Part shown: piece after piece, positions 55,369 to 64,000 of the stretch | Position numbering within the stretch: position 1 is the stretch's first letter | Layout of the letters: every line of letters starts with the position of its first letter | Assembly (NCBI GenBank): GCA_028822985.1 | Contig: JAPKCK010000001.1 | Location: 1 to 64,000 of the forward strand | DNA from: Aquiluna sp. | Lineage (GTDB): Bacteria; Actinomycetota; Actinomycetes; Actinomycetales; Microbacteriaceae | Length of the DNA: 64,000 nucleotides | Reading direction: 5' to 3' | Program-made: the position numbers and the translations under genes | The notes under the pieces: model-generated | The model's database searches: none | Told to the model about the DNA's origin: nothing | The model's input: only the letters and a program-made list of their open reading frames with translations

Positions 55369-55710
55369 ATGACACAGGTAATAGCACACGGAGTAAAGCT
55401 CACAGATTTCGCAGTATCCAAGGTTCGTTCCTTGCTAGAGGCCGAAGGTCGCGACGACCTTCGTCTTAGAGTTTCTGTGCAGCCGGGCGGTTGTTCAGGT
55501 CTGATCTATCAGCTTTTCTTTGACGAACAGCTGGAGGAAATTGATGCCATCGTTAGCTTTGACGGTGTTGAGGTGGTCGTGGACCCAATGAGCGTCCCAT
55601 ACCTTGACGGTGCGTCAATCGATTTCGAGGACACAATTCAAAAACAAGGTTTCACGATCGACAATCCAAATGCCGATGGCAGTTGCGCATGCGGAGATTC
55701 TTTTAGCTAA
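55369..55710 (+). CDS. erpA: A-type iron-sulfur carrier (ErpA/HesB)
   Basis: 113 residues from ATG with CGGAGG. The three conserved Cys are in QPGGCSGLIY and GSCACGDSF. It carries [Fe-S] clusters to apo-proteins; the gene's place directly before the respiratory genes, with the Rieske protein nearby, is typical of actinobacteria. Confidence 0.93.
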   Translation: MTQVIAHGVKLTDFAVSKVRSLLEAEGRDDLRLRVSVQPGGCSGLIYQLFFDEQLEEIDAIVSFDGVEVVVDPMSVPYLDGASIDFEDTIQKQGFTIDNPNADGSCACGDSFS

Positions 55711-55788
55711 AGCGCGGTTTCCAGGCAGTTCACTGACTCTAACGGGTTAGAATTTAACAGTTCAAGCTAATAATTAAAGGATCAGTAA

Positions 55789-56643
55789 TTGAGTAAAAAT
55801 CGGACTCGCTTTAGTGCTGTAGCGCTTTTCTCAAGCCTTACTTTGGTTCTGAGCGGCTGCAGTGCGGAGCTCCAAAGAGGTTTTTTGCCGGACGCCTCCG
55901 GGGTTACAAATCACACAGATCGAATAATTGGACTCTGGACTACGTCTTGGATCGTTCTTCTGGGTGTCGGAGTTGTCTCCTGGGGGCTAATAGCCTGGGC
56001 ACTTATCGTTTACCGACGCCGTAACGGCGCTACAGGCCTCCCATCTCAGCTTCGCTACAACCTTCCAATCGAAACTTTGTTCACAGTGATTCCATTGATT
56101 CTTGTAGTCGGGTTCTTTGCCTTTACCGCAAGAGACATGACTGCCATAGAAGCCAAGGTTGAAAACCCAGATGTTCACATTGAAGTTATAGCTAAGCAGT
56201 GGAGCTGGGATTTTAATTACGTGGATGACAATGTTTATGACAGCGGCATTCAGGCACAATTCACCGGCGTAGAAGAAAACATTTTTGAGACGCTGCCAAC
56301 TCTTTACCTGCCGGTTGATAAATCCGTGCGCATAGAGCTGAACTCCAGAGACGTAATTCACTCGTTCTGGGTTATCGACTTCCTGTACAAGAAAGACATG
56401 TTCCCTGGGCACACGAACAACATGTACTTCACTCCTATGAAGGAGGGAACGTACGTGGGTAAGTGCGCCGAGCTTTGCGGTGAGTATCACTCGATGATGT
56501 TATTCAACGTGAAAGTTGTCTCACAGACCGAATATGACTCCCGAATGGGTGCCCTTGCCACACAAGGAAACGTAGGACAGCTTTCAACAGATTATGACCG
56601 AAACCAAAATCTCCCTGGCGGAGATCCGACTATTAGAGGCTAG
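55789..56643 (+). CDS. ctaC: cytochrome c oxidase subunit II
   Basis: 284 residues, TTG start. Lipoprotein signal peptide with LSGC (Cys24), two membrane helices (about 48-72 and 92-112), then the CuA domain with [16 protein letters not shown] and the CuA site [14 protein letters not shown]. It receives electrons from the bcc complex's cytochrome cc. A TAGAAT box at 55748 is a likely -10 element. Followed by ctaD after five bases. Confidence 0.95.
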   Translation: MSKNRTRFSAVALFSSLTLVLSGCSAELQRGFLPDASGVTNHTDRIIGLWTTSWIVLLGVGVVSWGLIAWALIVYRRRNGATGLPSQLRYNLPIETLFTVIPLILVVGFFAFTARDMTAIEAKVENPDVHIEVIAKQWSWDFNYVDDNVYDSGIQAQFTGVEENIFETLPTLYLPVDKSVRIELNSRDVIHSFWVIDFLYKKDMFPGHTNNMYFTPMKEGTYVGKCAELCGEYHSMMLFNVKVVSQTEYDSRMGALATQGNVGQLSTDYDRNQNLPGGDPTIRG

Positions 56644-56648
56644 AGATC

Positions 56649-58337
56649 ATGGCTACGATCACACCAACTAGAACAAACCCTGCGACCTTCAAGCCGAGGC
56701 GAAGCAAGGGTGAGATAATTGTTGACTGGCTTACCACCACTGATCACAAGAAAATTGGGTACCTATACCTGATTACATCATTCTTGTATTTCTTGCTAGG
56801 TGGAGTCATGGCGCTAGTAATTCGGGCGCAGCTTGCATTGCCGGGACTCGAAATCGTTGCCACAAAAGAGCAGTACAACCAACTCTTCACTATGCACGGA
56901 ACTATCATGTTGCTGATGTTTGCAACTCCACTTTTTGCAGGGTTCGCAAATGTTCTGATGCCCGTCCAAATCGGAGCCCCGGACGTCGCATTTCCTAGAC
57001 TGAACGCAATTGCTTACTGGTTCTTTAGCTTCGGAAGCCTAATTGCGGTTTCCGGGTTCTTCACACCTCAGGGTGCTGCGAGCTTCGGCTGGTTTGCCTA
57101 TGCGCCGCTTTCTAACACCACTTTCTCACCGGGAATCGGTGGAGATTTGTGGGTATTTGGGCTGGCGCTTTCAGGGTTTGGAACGATCCTCGGTGGAGTG
57201 AACTTCATCACCACAATCATCACAATGCGCGCTCCAGGAATGACAATGTGGCGCATGCCAATTTTCACTTGGAACACGCTGGTGACTTCAATCCTCATAA
57301 TCATGGCGTTCCCACCCTTGGCCGCAGCTTTGTTTGCGCTCGGCGCTGACCGTCAATTTGGCGCTCATATCTTTGATCCGCAAAACGGCGGGGCTATGCT
57401 CTGGCAGCACTTGTTCTGGTTCTTTGGTCACCCGGAGGTCTACATCATTGCGCTGCCGTTCTTTGGCATCGTTTCGGAAATCTTCCCGGTATTTAGCCGT
57501 AAACCGATCTTTGGTTATAAGACTCTCGTTTACGCGACCATAGCTATCGCTGCATTGTCCATGACCGTGTGGGCTCACCACATGTATGTCACAGGACAGG
57601 TCCTACTTCCGTTCTTCGCCTTCACTACAATGCTTATTGCGGTGCCGACCGGAGTGAAAATTTTCAACTGGATCGGAACGCTCTGGCGCGGATCGATTAC
57701 TTTCGAAACACCAATGCTTTGGAGCCTAGGCTTCTTGGTTAGCTTCGTCTTTGGAGGTTTGACCGGAGTGATTCTGGCGTCTCCCGCTCTTGACTTCATG
57801 CTTTCCGACTCTTACTTCGTGGTCGCTCACTTCCACTACGTTGTGTTCGGCACGGTCGTGTTCGCCATGTTCGCGGGTTTCTATTTCTGGTGGCCGAAAT
57901 TCACCGGCAAAATGTTGAACGAGAGGCTTGGAAAGATTCACTTCTGGATCCTTTTCGTCGGCTTCCACACTACATTCCTGGTTCAGCACTGGCTTGGAGT
58001 CTTGGGCATGCCTAGGCGCTACGCAACTTACCTTCCGGAGGACGGGTTCACTGAAATGAATCTGATTTCCACTGCGGGAGCGGCTTTGCTAGCTCTTTCC
58101 ATGATTCCATTCTTGTACAACGTCTGGGTAACTGCTCGTAAGGGCAAAATGGTGGAACTTAAGGATCCTTGGGGCTACGGCCGCTCGCTTGAGTGGGCAA
58201 CTGAATCTCCGATCCCGAGGCACAACTTTCACTCGATTCCGAGGATTCGATCAGAGTCTCCCGCTTTTGACCTGAACTATCCTGAACATGCTGCTCCGGA
58301 AGCCAAGGCCTCCTACAGCAAAGAGGGCATTGCGTAA
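56649..58337 (+). CDS. ctaD: cytochrome c oxidase subunit I
   Basis: 562 residues, about 12 membrane helices. [14 protein letters not shown] has the CuB His261 and the cross-linked Tyr, WAHHMYVTG two more CuB ligands, [11 protein letters not shown] the heme a and a3 ligands; [14 protein letters not shown] the first heme a His. It holds heme a, heme a3 and CuB. ctaF starts on its stop codon. Confidence 0.97.
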   Translation: MATITPTRTNPATFKPRRSKGEIIVDWLTTTDHKKIGYLYLITSFLYFLLGGVMALVIRAQLALPGLEIVATKEQYNQLFTMHGTIMLLMFATPLFAGFANVLMPVQIGAPDVAFPRLNAIAYWFFSFGSLIAVSGFFTPQGAASFGWFAYAPLSNTTFSPGIGGDLWVFGLALSGFGTILGGVNFITTIITMRAPGMTMWRMPIFTWNTLVTSILIIMAFPPLAAALFALGADRQFGAHIFDPQNGGAMLWQHLFWFFGHPEVYIIALPFFGIVSEIFPVFSRKPIFGYKTLVYATIAIAALSMTVWAHHMYVTGQVLLPFFAFTTMLIAVPTGVKIFNWIGTLWRGSITFETPMLWSLGFLVSFVFGGLTGVILASPALDFMLSDSYFVVAHFHYVVFGTVVFAMFAGFYFWWPKFTGKMLNERLGKIHFWILFVGFHTTFLVQHWLGVLGMPRRYATYLPEDGFTEMNLISTAGAALLALSMIPFLYNVWVTARKGKMVELKDPWGYGRSLEWATESPIPRHNFHSIPRIRSESPAFDLNYPEHAAPEAKASYSKEGIA

Positions 58338-58750
58338 TGCGCTCTAACATCGGGGTGCAAATGGTAATGGCCGCTTATCTTGCGGTCGCTACGATCGGCT
58401 ACGTGATCGTGTCCTACCTAGTTTTTGGATACGTTGAGCCGATTGGCACCATCGTTATCGGGTTTTCTGTTCTTCTGTCCCTGCTAATTGCGTTCTTCCT
58501 CTACAGCGGTCTGAGCAAGGACTCAGCGCTCCCAGAGGACCGTCTCGACGGCGAGATTGCAGACGACTCGGGTGAAGTTGGCTTCTTCAGCCCATGGAGC
58601 TGGTGGCCGTTGGCCCTGGGCTTGGCTTGCGCGATGTTATTTCTATCGCTTGCTGTTGGTTGGTGGGTGACATTTATCGCTATCCCACTGGCTATCGTTG
58701 CGGTTCTAGGCTTCGTGTACGAATATTCGCGTGGAGCTCACGCTCACTAA
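58337..58750 (+). CDS. ctaF: cytochrome c oxidase subunit IV (actinobacterial)
   Basis: 137 residues with four membrane helices and the actinobacterial subunit IV pattern (GEVGFFSPWSWWPLALG). It stabilises the aa3 oxidase in the supercomplex. ATG overlaps the ctaD stop by one base. Confidence 0.92.
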   Translation: MRSNIGVQMVMAAYLAVATIGYVIVSYLVFGYVEPIGTIVIGFSVLLSLLIAFFLYSGLSKDSALPEDRLDGEIADDSGEVGFFSPWSWWPLALGLACAMLFLSLAVGWWVTFIAIPLAIVAVLGFVYEYSRGAHAH

Positions 58751-59107
58751 CACGCATCTTCTCCTACCAGTCGGACCTCTTCTAGCCTTACCTGTTATCC
58801 GCGATCATCGAACTGTCGCGCTCGAGCATTCACAAGAGGCTCTCGTTCTCTAACAATTCACTTCTCCTGCCAATCAGAGCTGCGCTGGTTAGATTGTCTA
58901 GCAGCCGCCACTCAATTGCTTTATCTCGAGCTGGTTGGCAGTTCGTGTTCCGGAACATTGATGGTGAGGCGATTGCATTCTTTGTAGCATCTAGGTTTTG
59001 ATACACGGGACTCACCCCCTTATGTCTGGGTACTTATTCTTACTTGGCGCAAAGGTTCCTAGCGATAGTCCGAGGTGAGATTCGGCTGGCGAGTACCGGT
59101 TAAGAAA
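58751..59107. other. gene-free gap between convergent respiratory operons
   Basis: A 357-base stretch between ctaF and the terminator. One minus-strand frame (58830-59015, about 61 residues) is open but has no family or convincing ribosome site. Several short inverted repeats and no tRNA or repeat element were seen. It may be decayed sequence or hold an unrecognised small RNA. Confidence 0.4.
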
Positions 59108-59140
59108 CAAACCCCGAACCCTTGAAGGGTCCGGGGTTTG
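59108..59140. terminator. bidirectional terminator between ctaF and qcrB
   Basis: CAAACCCCG-A-ACCC pairs with GGGT-C-CGGGGTTTG around TTGAA, one mismatch. On the minus strand it is followed by TTTCTT, so it best ends the ctaE-qcrCAB transcript; it can also stop read-through from ctaF. Confidence 0.9.
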
Positions 59141-59158
59141 TCAGTGTTCAAGTAGCGT

Positions 59159-60820
59159 TTATGCGTCGATTGATTTCCGCTTGCGAGACGGCTTTTGTTC
59201 TACAGCCTCTGGCGCGTGGTCAGCATGTGCGAGCTCGTACTCTGCCTTTGACACGGGTGCAATTCGGTCTTCGAAGTAAATCTTGGAAACGGCTGAGCGA
59301 AGACGATTACTTAGACTGATCTTTCCATTCGAATCTGGACGGGCGAGCACGGGCTGGTAGTCCTTGTAGTCGATTAGCTTCCACAGTTCGTACTTGTCTA
59401 CTGTTTCGTGGACCTCAATGTACTCACCGTGAGGCAACCTCACAACGCGGCCGGTTTCCCGTCCGTGGAGAACTACCTCTCGGTCCTTATTTTGAAGTGC
59501 GATACAGGCGCGCTTCGTGACGAAGTAGGCAATTCCTGGACCAATAAGAAGCATTATCTGCATTGCTACCAGCACCTGATTTAGGGACATCTGGAAGTTA
59601 GTTGCAATGAGGTCAGTGGAGGCACCTGCCCATAGAACCGCATAGAAGGTAACTCCGGCAGCACCAATTGCTGTCCGAGTCGGAGCATTTCTTGGGCGAT
59701 CAAGCACGTGGTGTTCGCGCTTGTCCTTTGTTACCCAGTTCTCAATGAAAGGGTAGGCCGCAACTAGTGCCAGGAACAACAGCGACACAATCAGCGGCAC
59801 CATTACTCCCATGGGGATCACGTAGTCGAAGATTGAAATGTCCCAGCCAGATGGCGCTAGGCGCAGGGCGCCGTCCAGCCATCCGATGTACCAGTCGGGT
59901 TGAGTACCTGCTGAAACGGGGGAGGGGTCGTAGGGTCCGTAGTTCCAAATAGGGTTAATTGTGAATGTGGCTGCGATAGCTGCCACAACTCCAAAGACCA
60001 AGAAGAAGAATCCTCCGGCTTTGGCAACGTAAACAGGCATTAGCGGATAACCGACGACATTGTCATCCGTGCGTCCTGGACCTGAGTAGTGAGTGTGCTT
60101 GTGAATGATGACCATCATTAGGTGGACACCGATAAGCACAATAATCAGCGCCGGAAGAATCATTATGTGCAAGCTGTAAAGCCTGGCAACTACCTCTGTA
60201 CCGGGAAATTCACCTCCGAAAAATCCGGAGCTAAAGGCGGTACCGATTACTGGTATGCCCTTGATCATTCCGTCGATAATGCGCAGTCCGTTTCCGGAAA
60301 GTAGGTCGTCCGGAAGTGAGTAGCCGGTAAATCCAGCACCCATACCCATTAGAAATAGTAGGAATCCAACTACCCAGTTGAGCTCACGTGGCTTGCGGAA
60401 TGCACCGGTGAAGAATACTCGGAGCATGTGGAGGCCGGCTGCTGCCACGAAGAGCAGGGCCGCCCAGTGGTGAACCTGGCGCATTATTAGGCCACCTCGA
60501 ATGTCAAAGCTGATGTCCAGGCTCGATGCGTAGGCGATAGACATCTGGGCACCCTTGAGTGGCGCGTAGCTTCCGTCGTAGTGGACTTCGGCCATCGAGG
60601 GCTGGTAGAAGAAAGTTAGGAATGTACCGGATAGGACCAAAATCACGAAGCTGTAAAGGGCCACCTCACCAAGCATGAAGCTCCAGTGGTCAGGAAAGAC
60701 TTTACGTCCAAAGCCCTTAAGGACTGCTGAGACGCTGAGACGCTCGTCTAAGTAGTTAGCTGCCCCTCCTACGAATCCAGGCTTGGCTTCTGTTGTGCTT
60801 GTGTCTGTTGTACTAGTCAT
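59159..60820 (-). CDS. qcrB: cytochrome bc1 complex cytochrome b subunit
   Basis: 553 residues. Two bis-His heme b pairs lie in membrane helices (RQVHHWAALLFVAAAGLHMLR in part, and YSLHIMILPALIIVLIGVHL in part), the Qo motif appears near PFIENWVTKD, and an extended cytoplasmic C-terminus of about 140 residues is typical of actinobacteria. It oxidises menaquinol. Last gene of ctaE-qcrC-qcrA-qcrB. Confidence 0.95.
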   Translation of the reverse strand: MTSTTDTSTTEAKPGFVGGAANYLDERLSVSAVLKGFGRKVFPDHWSFMLGEVALYSFVILVLSGTFLTFFYQPSMAEVHYDGSYAPLKGAQMSIAYASSLDISFDIRGGLIMRQVHHWAALLFVAAAGLHMLRVFFTGAFRKPRELNWVVGFLLFLMGMGAGFTGYSLPDDLLSGNGLRIIDGMIKGIPVIGTAFSSGFFGGEFPGTEVVARLYSLHIMILPALIIVLIGVHLMMVIIHKHTHYSGPGRTDDNVVGYPLMPVYVAKAGGFFFLVFGVVAAIAATFTINPIWNYGPYDPSPVSAGTQPDWYIGWLDGALRLAPSGWDISIFDYVIPMGVMVPLIVSLLFLALVAAYPFIENWVTKDKREHHVLDRPRNAPTRTAIGAAGVTFYAVLWAGASTDLIATNFQMSLNQVLVAMQIMLLIGPGIAYFVTKRACIALQNKDREVVLHGRETGRVVRLPHGEYIEVHETVDKYELWKLIDYKDYQPVLARPDSNGKISLSNRLRSAVSKIYFEDRIAPVSKAEYELAHADHAPEAVEQKPSRKRKSIDA

Positions 60821-60823
60821 TTG

Positions 60824-61843
60824 TTATTTCCTTATGTCCCAGAACGAGGGTCCTACAGGTTCCAAAAAGTCACTTTGAGCAATTAGGTATCCCTCAGCAT
60901 CAACAGCGATTGGTAGCTGGGGGAGAGAGCGCGAAGCTGGGCCAAACACAACTTCGCAGTGGTTCGCCAGATCAAAAGTCGACTGGTGGCATGGGCAGAG
61001 TAGGTGGTGCGTGTGCTGCTCATAGAGCGCCACTGGACAGCCAACGTGAGTACAGATTTTCGAGTATGCAACGATGCCCTGATAGCTCCAGTCCGCCTTG
61101 GCCGGATCTTCATTTAGATCGCTTGGGTTCACTCGAACGAGCAATACTGCTGCCTTGGCCTTCTCCTCGAGCTTATGTTCTTCCATCTCACTTAGGCCCT
61201 CGGGGATTACATGGAAGACAGAACCAATAGTTACATCAGAGGCTTTGATCGGGATACCGGTTGGGTCCTTTGTTAGCCTTGTGCCCGCCTTCCACATGGT
61301 GTGCTTCAGGGTGTCGCCGACAACCGGGCCTAGATCGCCAAAAATAATGATTGCTGGTATCGGGAAGAAGACAAGAGCACCGTACATGCTCCTTCGGATT
61401 AGCTTTCTTCTCGAGAATCCAGATTCTCCGTCAGCAAGCTTTACAATTTCCAGGGCCTGAGCACGGGTTTCGTCCGAGCTTCTTGCCTGGTGACGCATTT
61501 CGGACACTTCATTGTCCGGCATCAACGTCTTTGCCCAGTGAACGGCACCAAAGCCGATACCGAACATGGACAAGGCCATACCGAGACCCATCCAAAGCGA
61601 GTTGTTTCTAGTTGCCGACAGGTCGCCATCCACGATAGGGAAAGCGAAAAAGCCCCAAATCGCTATGATCGCGCCAACGACGCTGACTCCGAACATGACC
61701 GCTATTTGCCTTTCGGCAGTGCGAGCGTGTTTTTCGCTCTTGTCAGTCATGCGAATACGATGAGGCTCGATTCCAGGGTTGGCAATCGGCTTCTCAATGT
61801 CCGTGGCTAGCCCAGGGGAGTAGCTCTTTTCAATATCGCTCAT
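60824..61843 (-). CDS. qcrA: Rieske iron-sulfur subunit of the bc1 complex
   Basis: 339 residues. Actinobacterial form with three membrane helices before the Rieske domain (about 60-85, 90-115, 160-185). Cluster ligands in CTHVGCPVALY and CPCHQSTFD. It takes electrons from menaquinol to cytochrome cc. Start ATG with a GGAGATAGC ribosome site. Confidence 0.95.
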   Translation of the reverse strand: MSDIEKSYSPGLATDIEKPIANPGIEPHRIRMTDKSEKHARTAERQIAVMFGVSVVGAIIAIWGFFAFPIVDGDLSATRNNSLWMGLGMALSMFGIGFGAVHWAKTLMPDNEVSEMRHQARSSDETRAQALEIVKLADGESGFSRRKLIRRSMYGALVFFPIPAIIIFGDLGPVVGDTLKHTMWKAGTRLTKDPTGIPIKASDVTIGSVFHVIPEGLSEMEEHKLEEKAKAAVLLVRVNPSDLNEDPAKADWSYQGIVAYSKICTHVGCPVALYEQHTHHLLCPCHQSTFDLANHCEVVFGPASRSLPQLPIAVDAEGYLIAQSDFLEPVGPSFWDIRK

Positions 61844-61853
61844 GCGCTATCTC

Positions 61854-62642
61854 CTAATTCGACTTTGCCCCGAGCCATACAGTGATGGCAATAATGAATC
61901 CCAACCCAAAGATCCATGTAAATAATCCCTCGGCAACCGGGCCAATGGAACCTAGTTCGAAACCGGCCACCGAGTCGTTATCTTCGATGTACTTTAGGTA
62001 CGTGATGATGTCTTTTTTATCTTCTGGTGTCAGGTTTGCGTCGTTGAATACCGGCATGTTCTGAGGTCCGGTCACCATTGCCTCGTAAGTGTGCTTAGGG
62101 GTCGAACCTGCAAGAGCTGGAGCAAACTTACCTTCTGTCAAGGCTCCACCAGCTCCGACGGCATTGTGGCACATGGCGCAGTTGATTCTGAACAGCTCTC
62201 CACCGTGAGTGGCGTCTCCGTCCCCGCGAAGATATTCTTCATCCGGAATTGCTGGACCGGGGGCAAGGGATGCAACATAAGCCGCCATTGCTGAAATCTG
62301 CTCCTGAGTGAACTGAACTGGCTTGGCCCGCAGCTGCGGGCCGGAGCCCTGACCCGGCATGCGGCCAGTACCTACCTGGAAATCAACGGAAGCAGCACCA
62401 ACACCGATAAGACTGGGTCCTCCGATGGCACCCTCGCCGTTGGTACCGTGGCAAGAAGCGCAATTGGCTAAGAATAGCTTTCGACCCTCTTCGACCTGAA
62501 TGGGAGAACCGGCTTCTGCTTGAACTATGTTGGTAGCCGTGGCGTAACCTCCACCAGAGAGCACTAGGCCAAGGAACACCACTAATCCCGCCGCCCAAGG
62601 GCGCCGGCGCATCGGTTTTGCTGAACTCAACTTTTTCTCCAT
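61854..62642 (-). CDS. qcrC: di-heme cytochrome c subunit of the bc1 complex
   Basis: About 262 residues. N-terminal export/anchor helix, two CXXCH sites (CASCH and CAMCH) in two cytochrome c domains, and a C-terminal anchor (GLFTWIFGLGFIIAITVWL). It replaces soluble cytochrome c and contacts CtaC directly. The start is set at the ATG beginning MEKKLSS just after the ctaE stop; an upstream in-frame ATG (62666) lies inside ctaE. Confidence 0.95.
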   Translation of the reverse strand: MEKKLSSAKPMRRRPWAAGLVVFLGLVLSGGGYATATNIVQAEAGSPIQVEEGRKLFLANCASCHGTNGEGAIGGPSLIGVGAASVDFQVGTGRMPGQGSGPQLRAKPVQFTQEQISAMAAYVASLAPGPAIPDEEYLRGDGDATHGGELFRINCAMCHNAVGAGGALTEGKFAPALAGSTPKHTYEAMVTGPQNMPVFNDANLTPEDKKDIITYLKYIEDNDSVAGFELGSIGPVAEGLFTWIFGLGFIIAITVWLGAKSN

Positions 62643-62646
62643 TTTG

Positions 62647-63270
62647 TTATTTGAGGATGTAAACAACTACGAAAAGACCAATCCAAACTACATCTACGAA
62701 GTGCCAATAATATGAAACAACAATTGCGCTAGTTGCTTCCCTGTGACCGAAATTCTTTGCCGCGTATGCGCGGCCGATAATGAGCAAGAACGCTACTAGC
62801 CCCCCGGTTACGTGCAAAGCGTGGAACCCGGTAGTGATGTAAAAGGCGGAGCCGTAGGAATTAGAACTGAGGGTAATGCCCTCAGAAATCAACATTGCGT
62901 ACTCCCAGATCTGTCCTGAAACGAAAATTCCTCCAAGTACGTAGGTCAAGAAGAACCACTCGACCATTCCCCATTTAGCAGGGGATGCGCCTGTGCGCCT
63001 CGGTTGCAGCCTTTCGGCGGCAAATACGCCAAATTGTGCAGTGAAGGAGCTGGAAACAAGAATGAGCGTGTTTATCAGCGCAAAAGGGACATTCAGGATC
63101 TGAGCGTCGTTTGCCCAGAGATCTGGCGCGCCGGCCTTCAGGCTGAAGTACATTGCAAAAAGTCCAGCAAAAAACATAACTTCGCTGCCAAGCCAGACAA
63201 TAGTGCCGACTGATGTGGAGTTCGGCCTATTGATTACCGGAGGTGCAATAGCTTCGGAAGTAGAGGTCAT
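62647..63270 (-). CDS. ctaE: cytochrome c oxidase subunit III
   Basis: 207 residues with about five membrane helices. [19 protein letters not shown] and the end [17 protein letters not shown] are hallmarks. It stabilises subunit I and its proton path. First gene of the minus-strand respiratory operon, divergent from trpD. Confidence 0.95.
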   Translation of the reverse strand: MTSTSEAIAPPVINRPNSTSVGTIVWLGSEVMFFAGLFAMYFSLKAGAPDLWANDAQILNVPFALINTLILVSSSFTAQFGVFAAERLQPRRTGASPAKWGMVEWFFLTYVLGGIFVSGQIWEYAMLISEGITLSSNSYGSAFYITTGFHALHVTGGLVAFLLIIGRAYAAKNFGHREATSAIVVSYYWHFVDVVWIGLFVVVYILK

Positions 63271-63371
63271 GTTTCAAGGATACCCGAGGAAGCCTTTCTG
63301 TGGCCCGGAAACCGCAAGGTTCCCAATATTTTTGAAGAATTTCTACACTTTGGGATAGCTAGACTGCTGTA

Positions 63372-64000
63372 ATGACGATTCAGACATGGCCAAAGGTGCT
63401 GACATCCTTGGTTGCGGGTCAAGATTTGACCCGCGAAACTGCCAGTTGGGCTATGCGCCAAATTATGTCCGGGACTGCCACGGCCAGCCAGCTCGGGGGG
63501 TTCATGACGGCCCTTAGGGCCAAAGGTGAGACAGCAGCTGAACTCGGGGGGTTGGTGGATGTCATGCTCCAGAATGCCGAGAAACCCAACATTTCCAATG
63601 ATGCGCTTGACATAGTCGGAACCGGGGGAGACCTAGTAGGCACCGTTAACATCAGCTCCATGGCTGCTGTGGTCGCCCGGGCCTCAGGGGTTCCAGTTCT
63701 AAAGCATGGTTCCAGGAGCGCGTCGGGAAAGACTGGATCGTCCGAAATGCTTGAAATGCTCGGCATCCGGCTAGATCTATCATCGGAGCAGGTCGCCAAC
63801 GTTTTTGAAAGCCAGGGGATTACCTTTTTCTTCGCCCCGGTATTCCACCCGGCGATGCGCCACGTCGCAGCCGCCAGGAAAGAAATTGGTGTCCCAACAA
63901 CTTTCAACTTTCTCGGCCCCCTTGCAAACCCGGTCCAGCCAATCGCCACCGCTCTAGGGGTCGCAGATGCCAAGATTGCACCGCTTATGGCGGAAGAGCT
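63372..64000 (+). CDS. trpD: anthranilate phosphoribosyltransferase (3' end outside window)
   Basis: ATG 63372 opens a frame that reaches the window edge (209 codons of about 345). IVGTGGDLVGTVNISS binds phosphoribosyl pyrophosphate, KHGSRSASGKTGSSE and HPAMRHVAAARKEIG followed by FNFLGPLANP are family motifs. It makes phosphoribosyl-anthranilate in tryptophan synthesis. No attenuator was seen in the 101 bases before it. Confidence 0.95.
   Translation, partial: MTIQTWPKVLTSLVAGQDLTRETASWAMRQIMSGTATASQLGGFMTALRAKGETAAELGGLVDVMLQNAEKPNISNDALDIVGTGGDLVGTVNISSMAAVVARASGVPVLKHGSRSASGKTGSSEMLEMLGIRLDLSSEQVANVFESQGITFFFAPVFHPAMRHVAAARKEIGVPTTFNFLGPLANPVQPIATALGVADAKIAPLMAEE

Noticed and set aside
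58830-59015. 61-codon minus-strand open frame in the ctaF-qcrB gap
   Set aside because: No recognised family, no membrane helix and ribosome site too close to GTG; mentioned in the gap entry only.
59171-63270. Possible rearrangement because ctaE-qcrCAB is opposite to ctaCDF
   Set aside because: Separate, convergent ctaCDF and ctaE-qcrCAB operons are common in actinobacteria.

Overview
The window looks like a chromosome segment from a small-genome actinobacterium, most likely family Microbacteriaceae and possibly a freshwater 'Luna-type' lineage such as Rhodoluna or Aquiluna. Supporting signs: a dcw cluster without ftsA but with sepF, yggT and a DivIVA/Wag31 gene after ftsZ; the garA-ftsR-merR block; DUF3040 just before mraZ; an Rv2175c-like gene beside a class II DAHP synthase; and a qcrCAB/ctaCDEF respiratory set with a di-heme QcrC. 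Base composition is moderate for an actinobacterium, TTG and GTG starts are common, and genes are tightly packed with many stop/start overlaps. The genus is an inference; no rRNA is present to test it.

Region 1 to about 10.2 kb is accessory. A 51-bp piece of the 3' part of a tRNA-Pro(GGG)-like gene occurs twice (2-52 and 3441-3491) and brackets 3.4 kb, like attL/attR of an integrated element, but no integrase is visible. The right copy is preceded by 10-bp-phased TGTTCG/CGAACA repeats. Inside and just beyond this segment lie three related HExxH (gluzincin-like) lipoproteins, one without a normal start codon and one apparently decaying, plus a broken cupin gene and a 685-residue lipoprotein of unknown function. 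Then follow a DUF805 protein, an alpha/beta-hydrolase-OsmC fusion, the stump of a copper-type P1B-ATPase and a small Cys-rich protein.

Region 10.2 to 27 kb is conserved housekeeping: an ABC-F protein; the pgsA-garA-ftsR-merR group; two ParA/MinD-type ATPases flanking pyruvate carboxylase; peptide deformylase; a long-chain acyl-CoA ligase; ROK glucokinase; a PlsC acyltransferase; DAHP synthase; an Rv2175c-like regulator; polyprenyl diphosphate synthase; and DUF3040.

Region 27 to 49 kb is the division and cell wall (dcw) cluster: mraZ, with a clear three-repeat MraZ operator, rsmH, ftsL, ftsI, murE, murF, mraY, murD, ftsW, murG, murC, ftsQ, ftsZ, yggS, sepF, yggT, divIVA, lspA, rluD and dnaE. 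These genes make lipid II precursors, flip and polymerise them at the septum, and position the division ring and growing poles. MurE carries DQHPR where meso-DAP enzymes have DDNPR, which suggests a different diamino acid in the wall.

Region 49 to 64 kb holds hisD-nrdR-pyrD, an aldo/keto reductase, DUF3043, an M20 peptidase, an A-type Fe-S carrier, and the aerobic respiratory genes ctaC-ctaD-ctaF (+ strand) facing ctaE-qcrC-qcrA-qcrB (- strand). These encode a cytochrome bcc complex with a tethered cytochrome c and an aa3 oxidase, expected to form a supercomplex. The window ends inside trpD.
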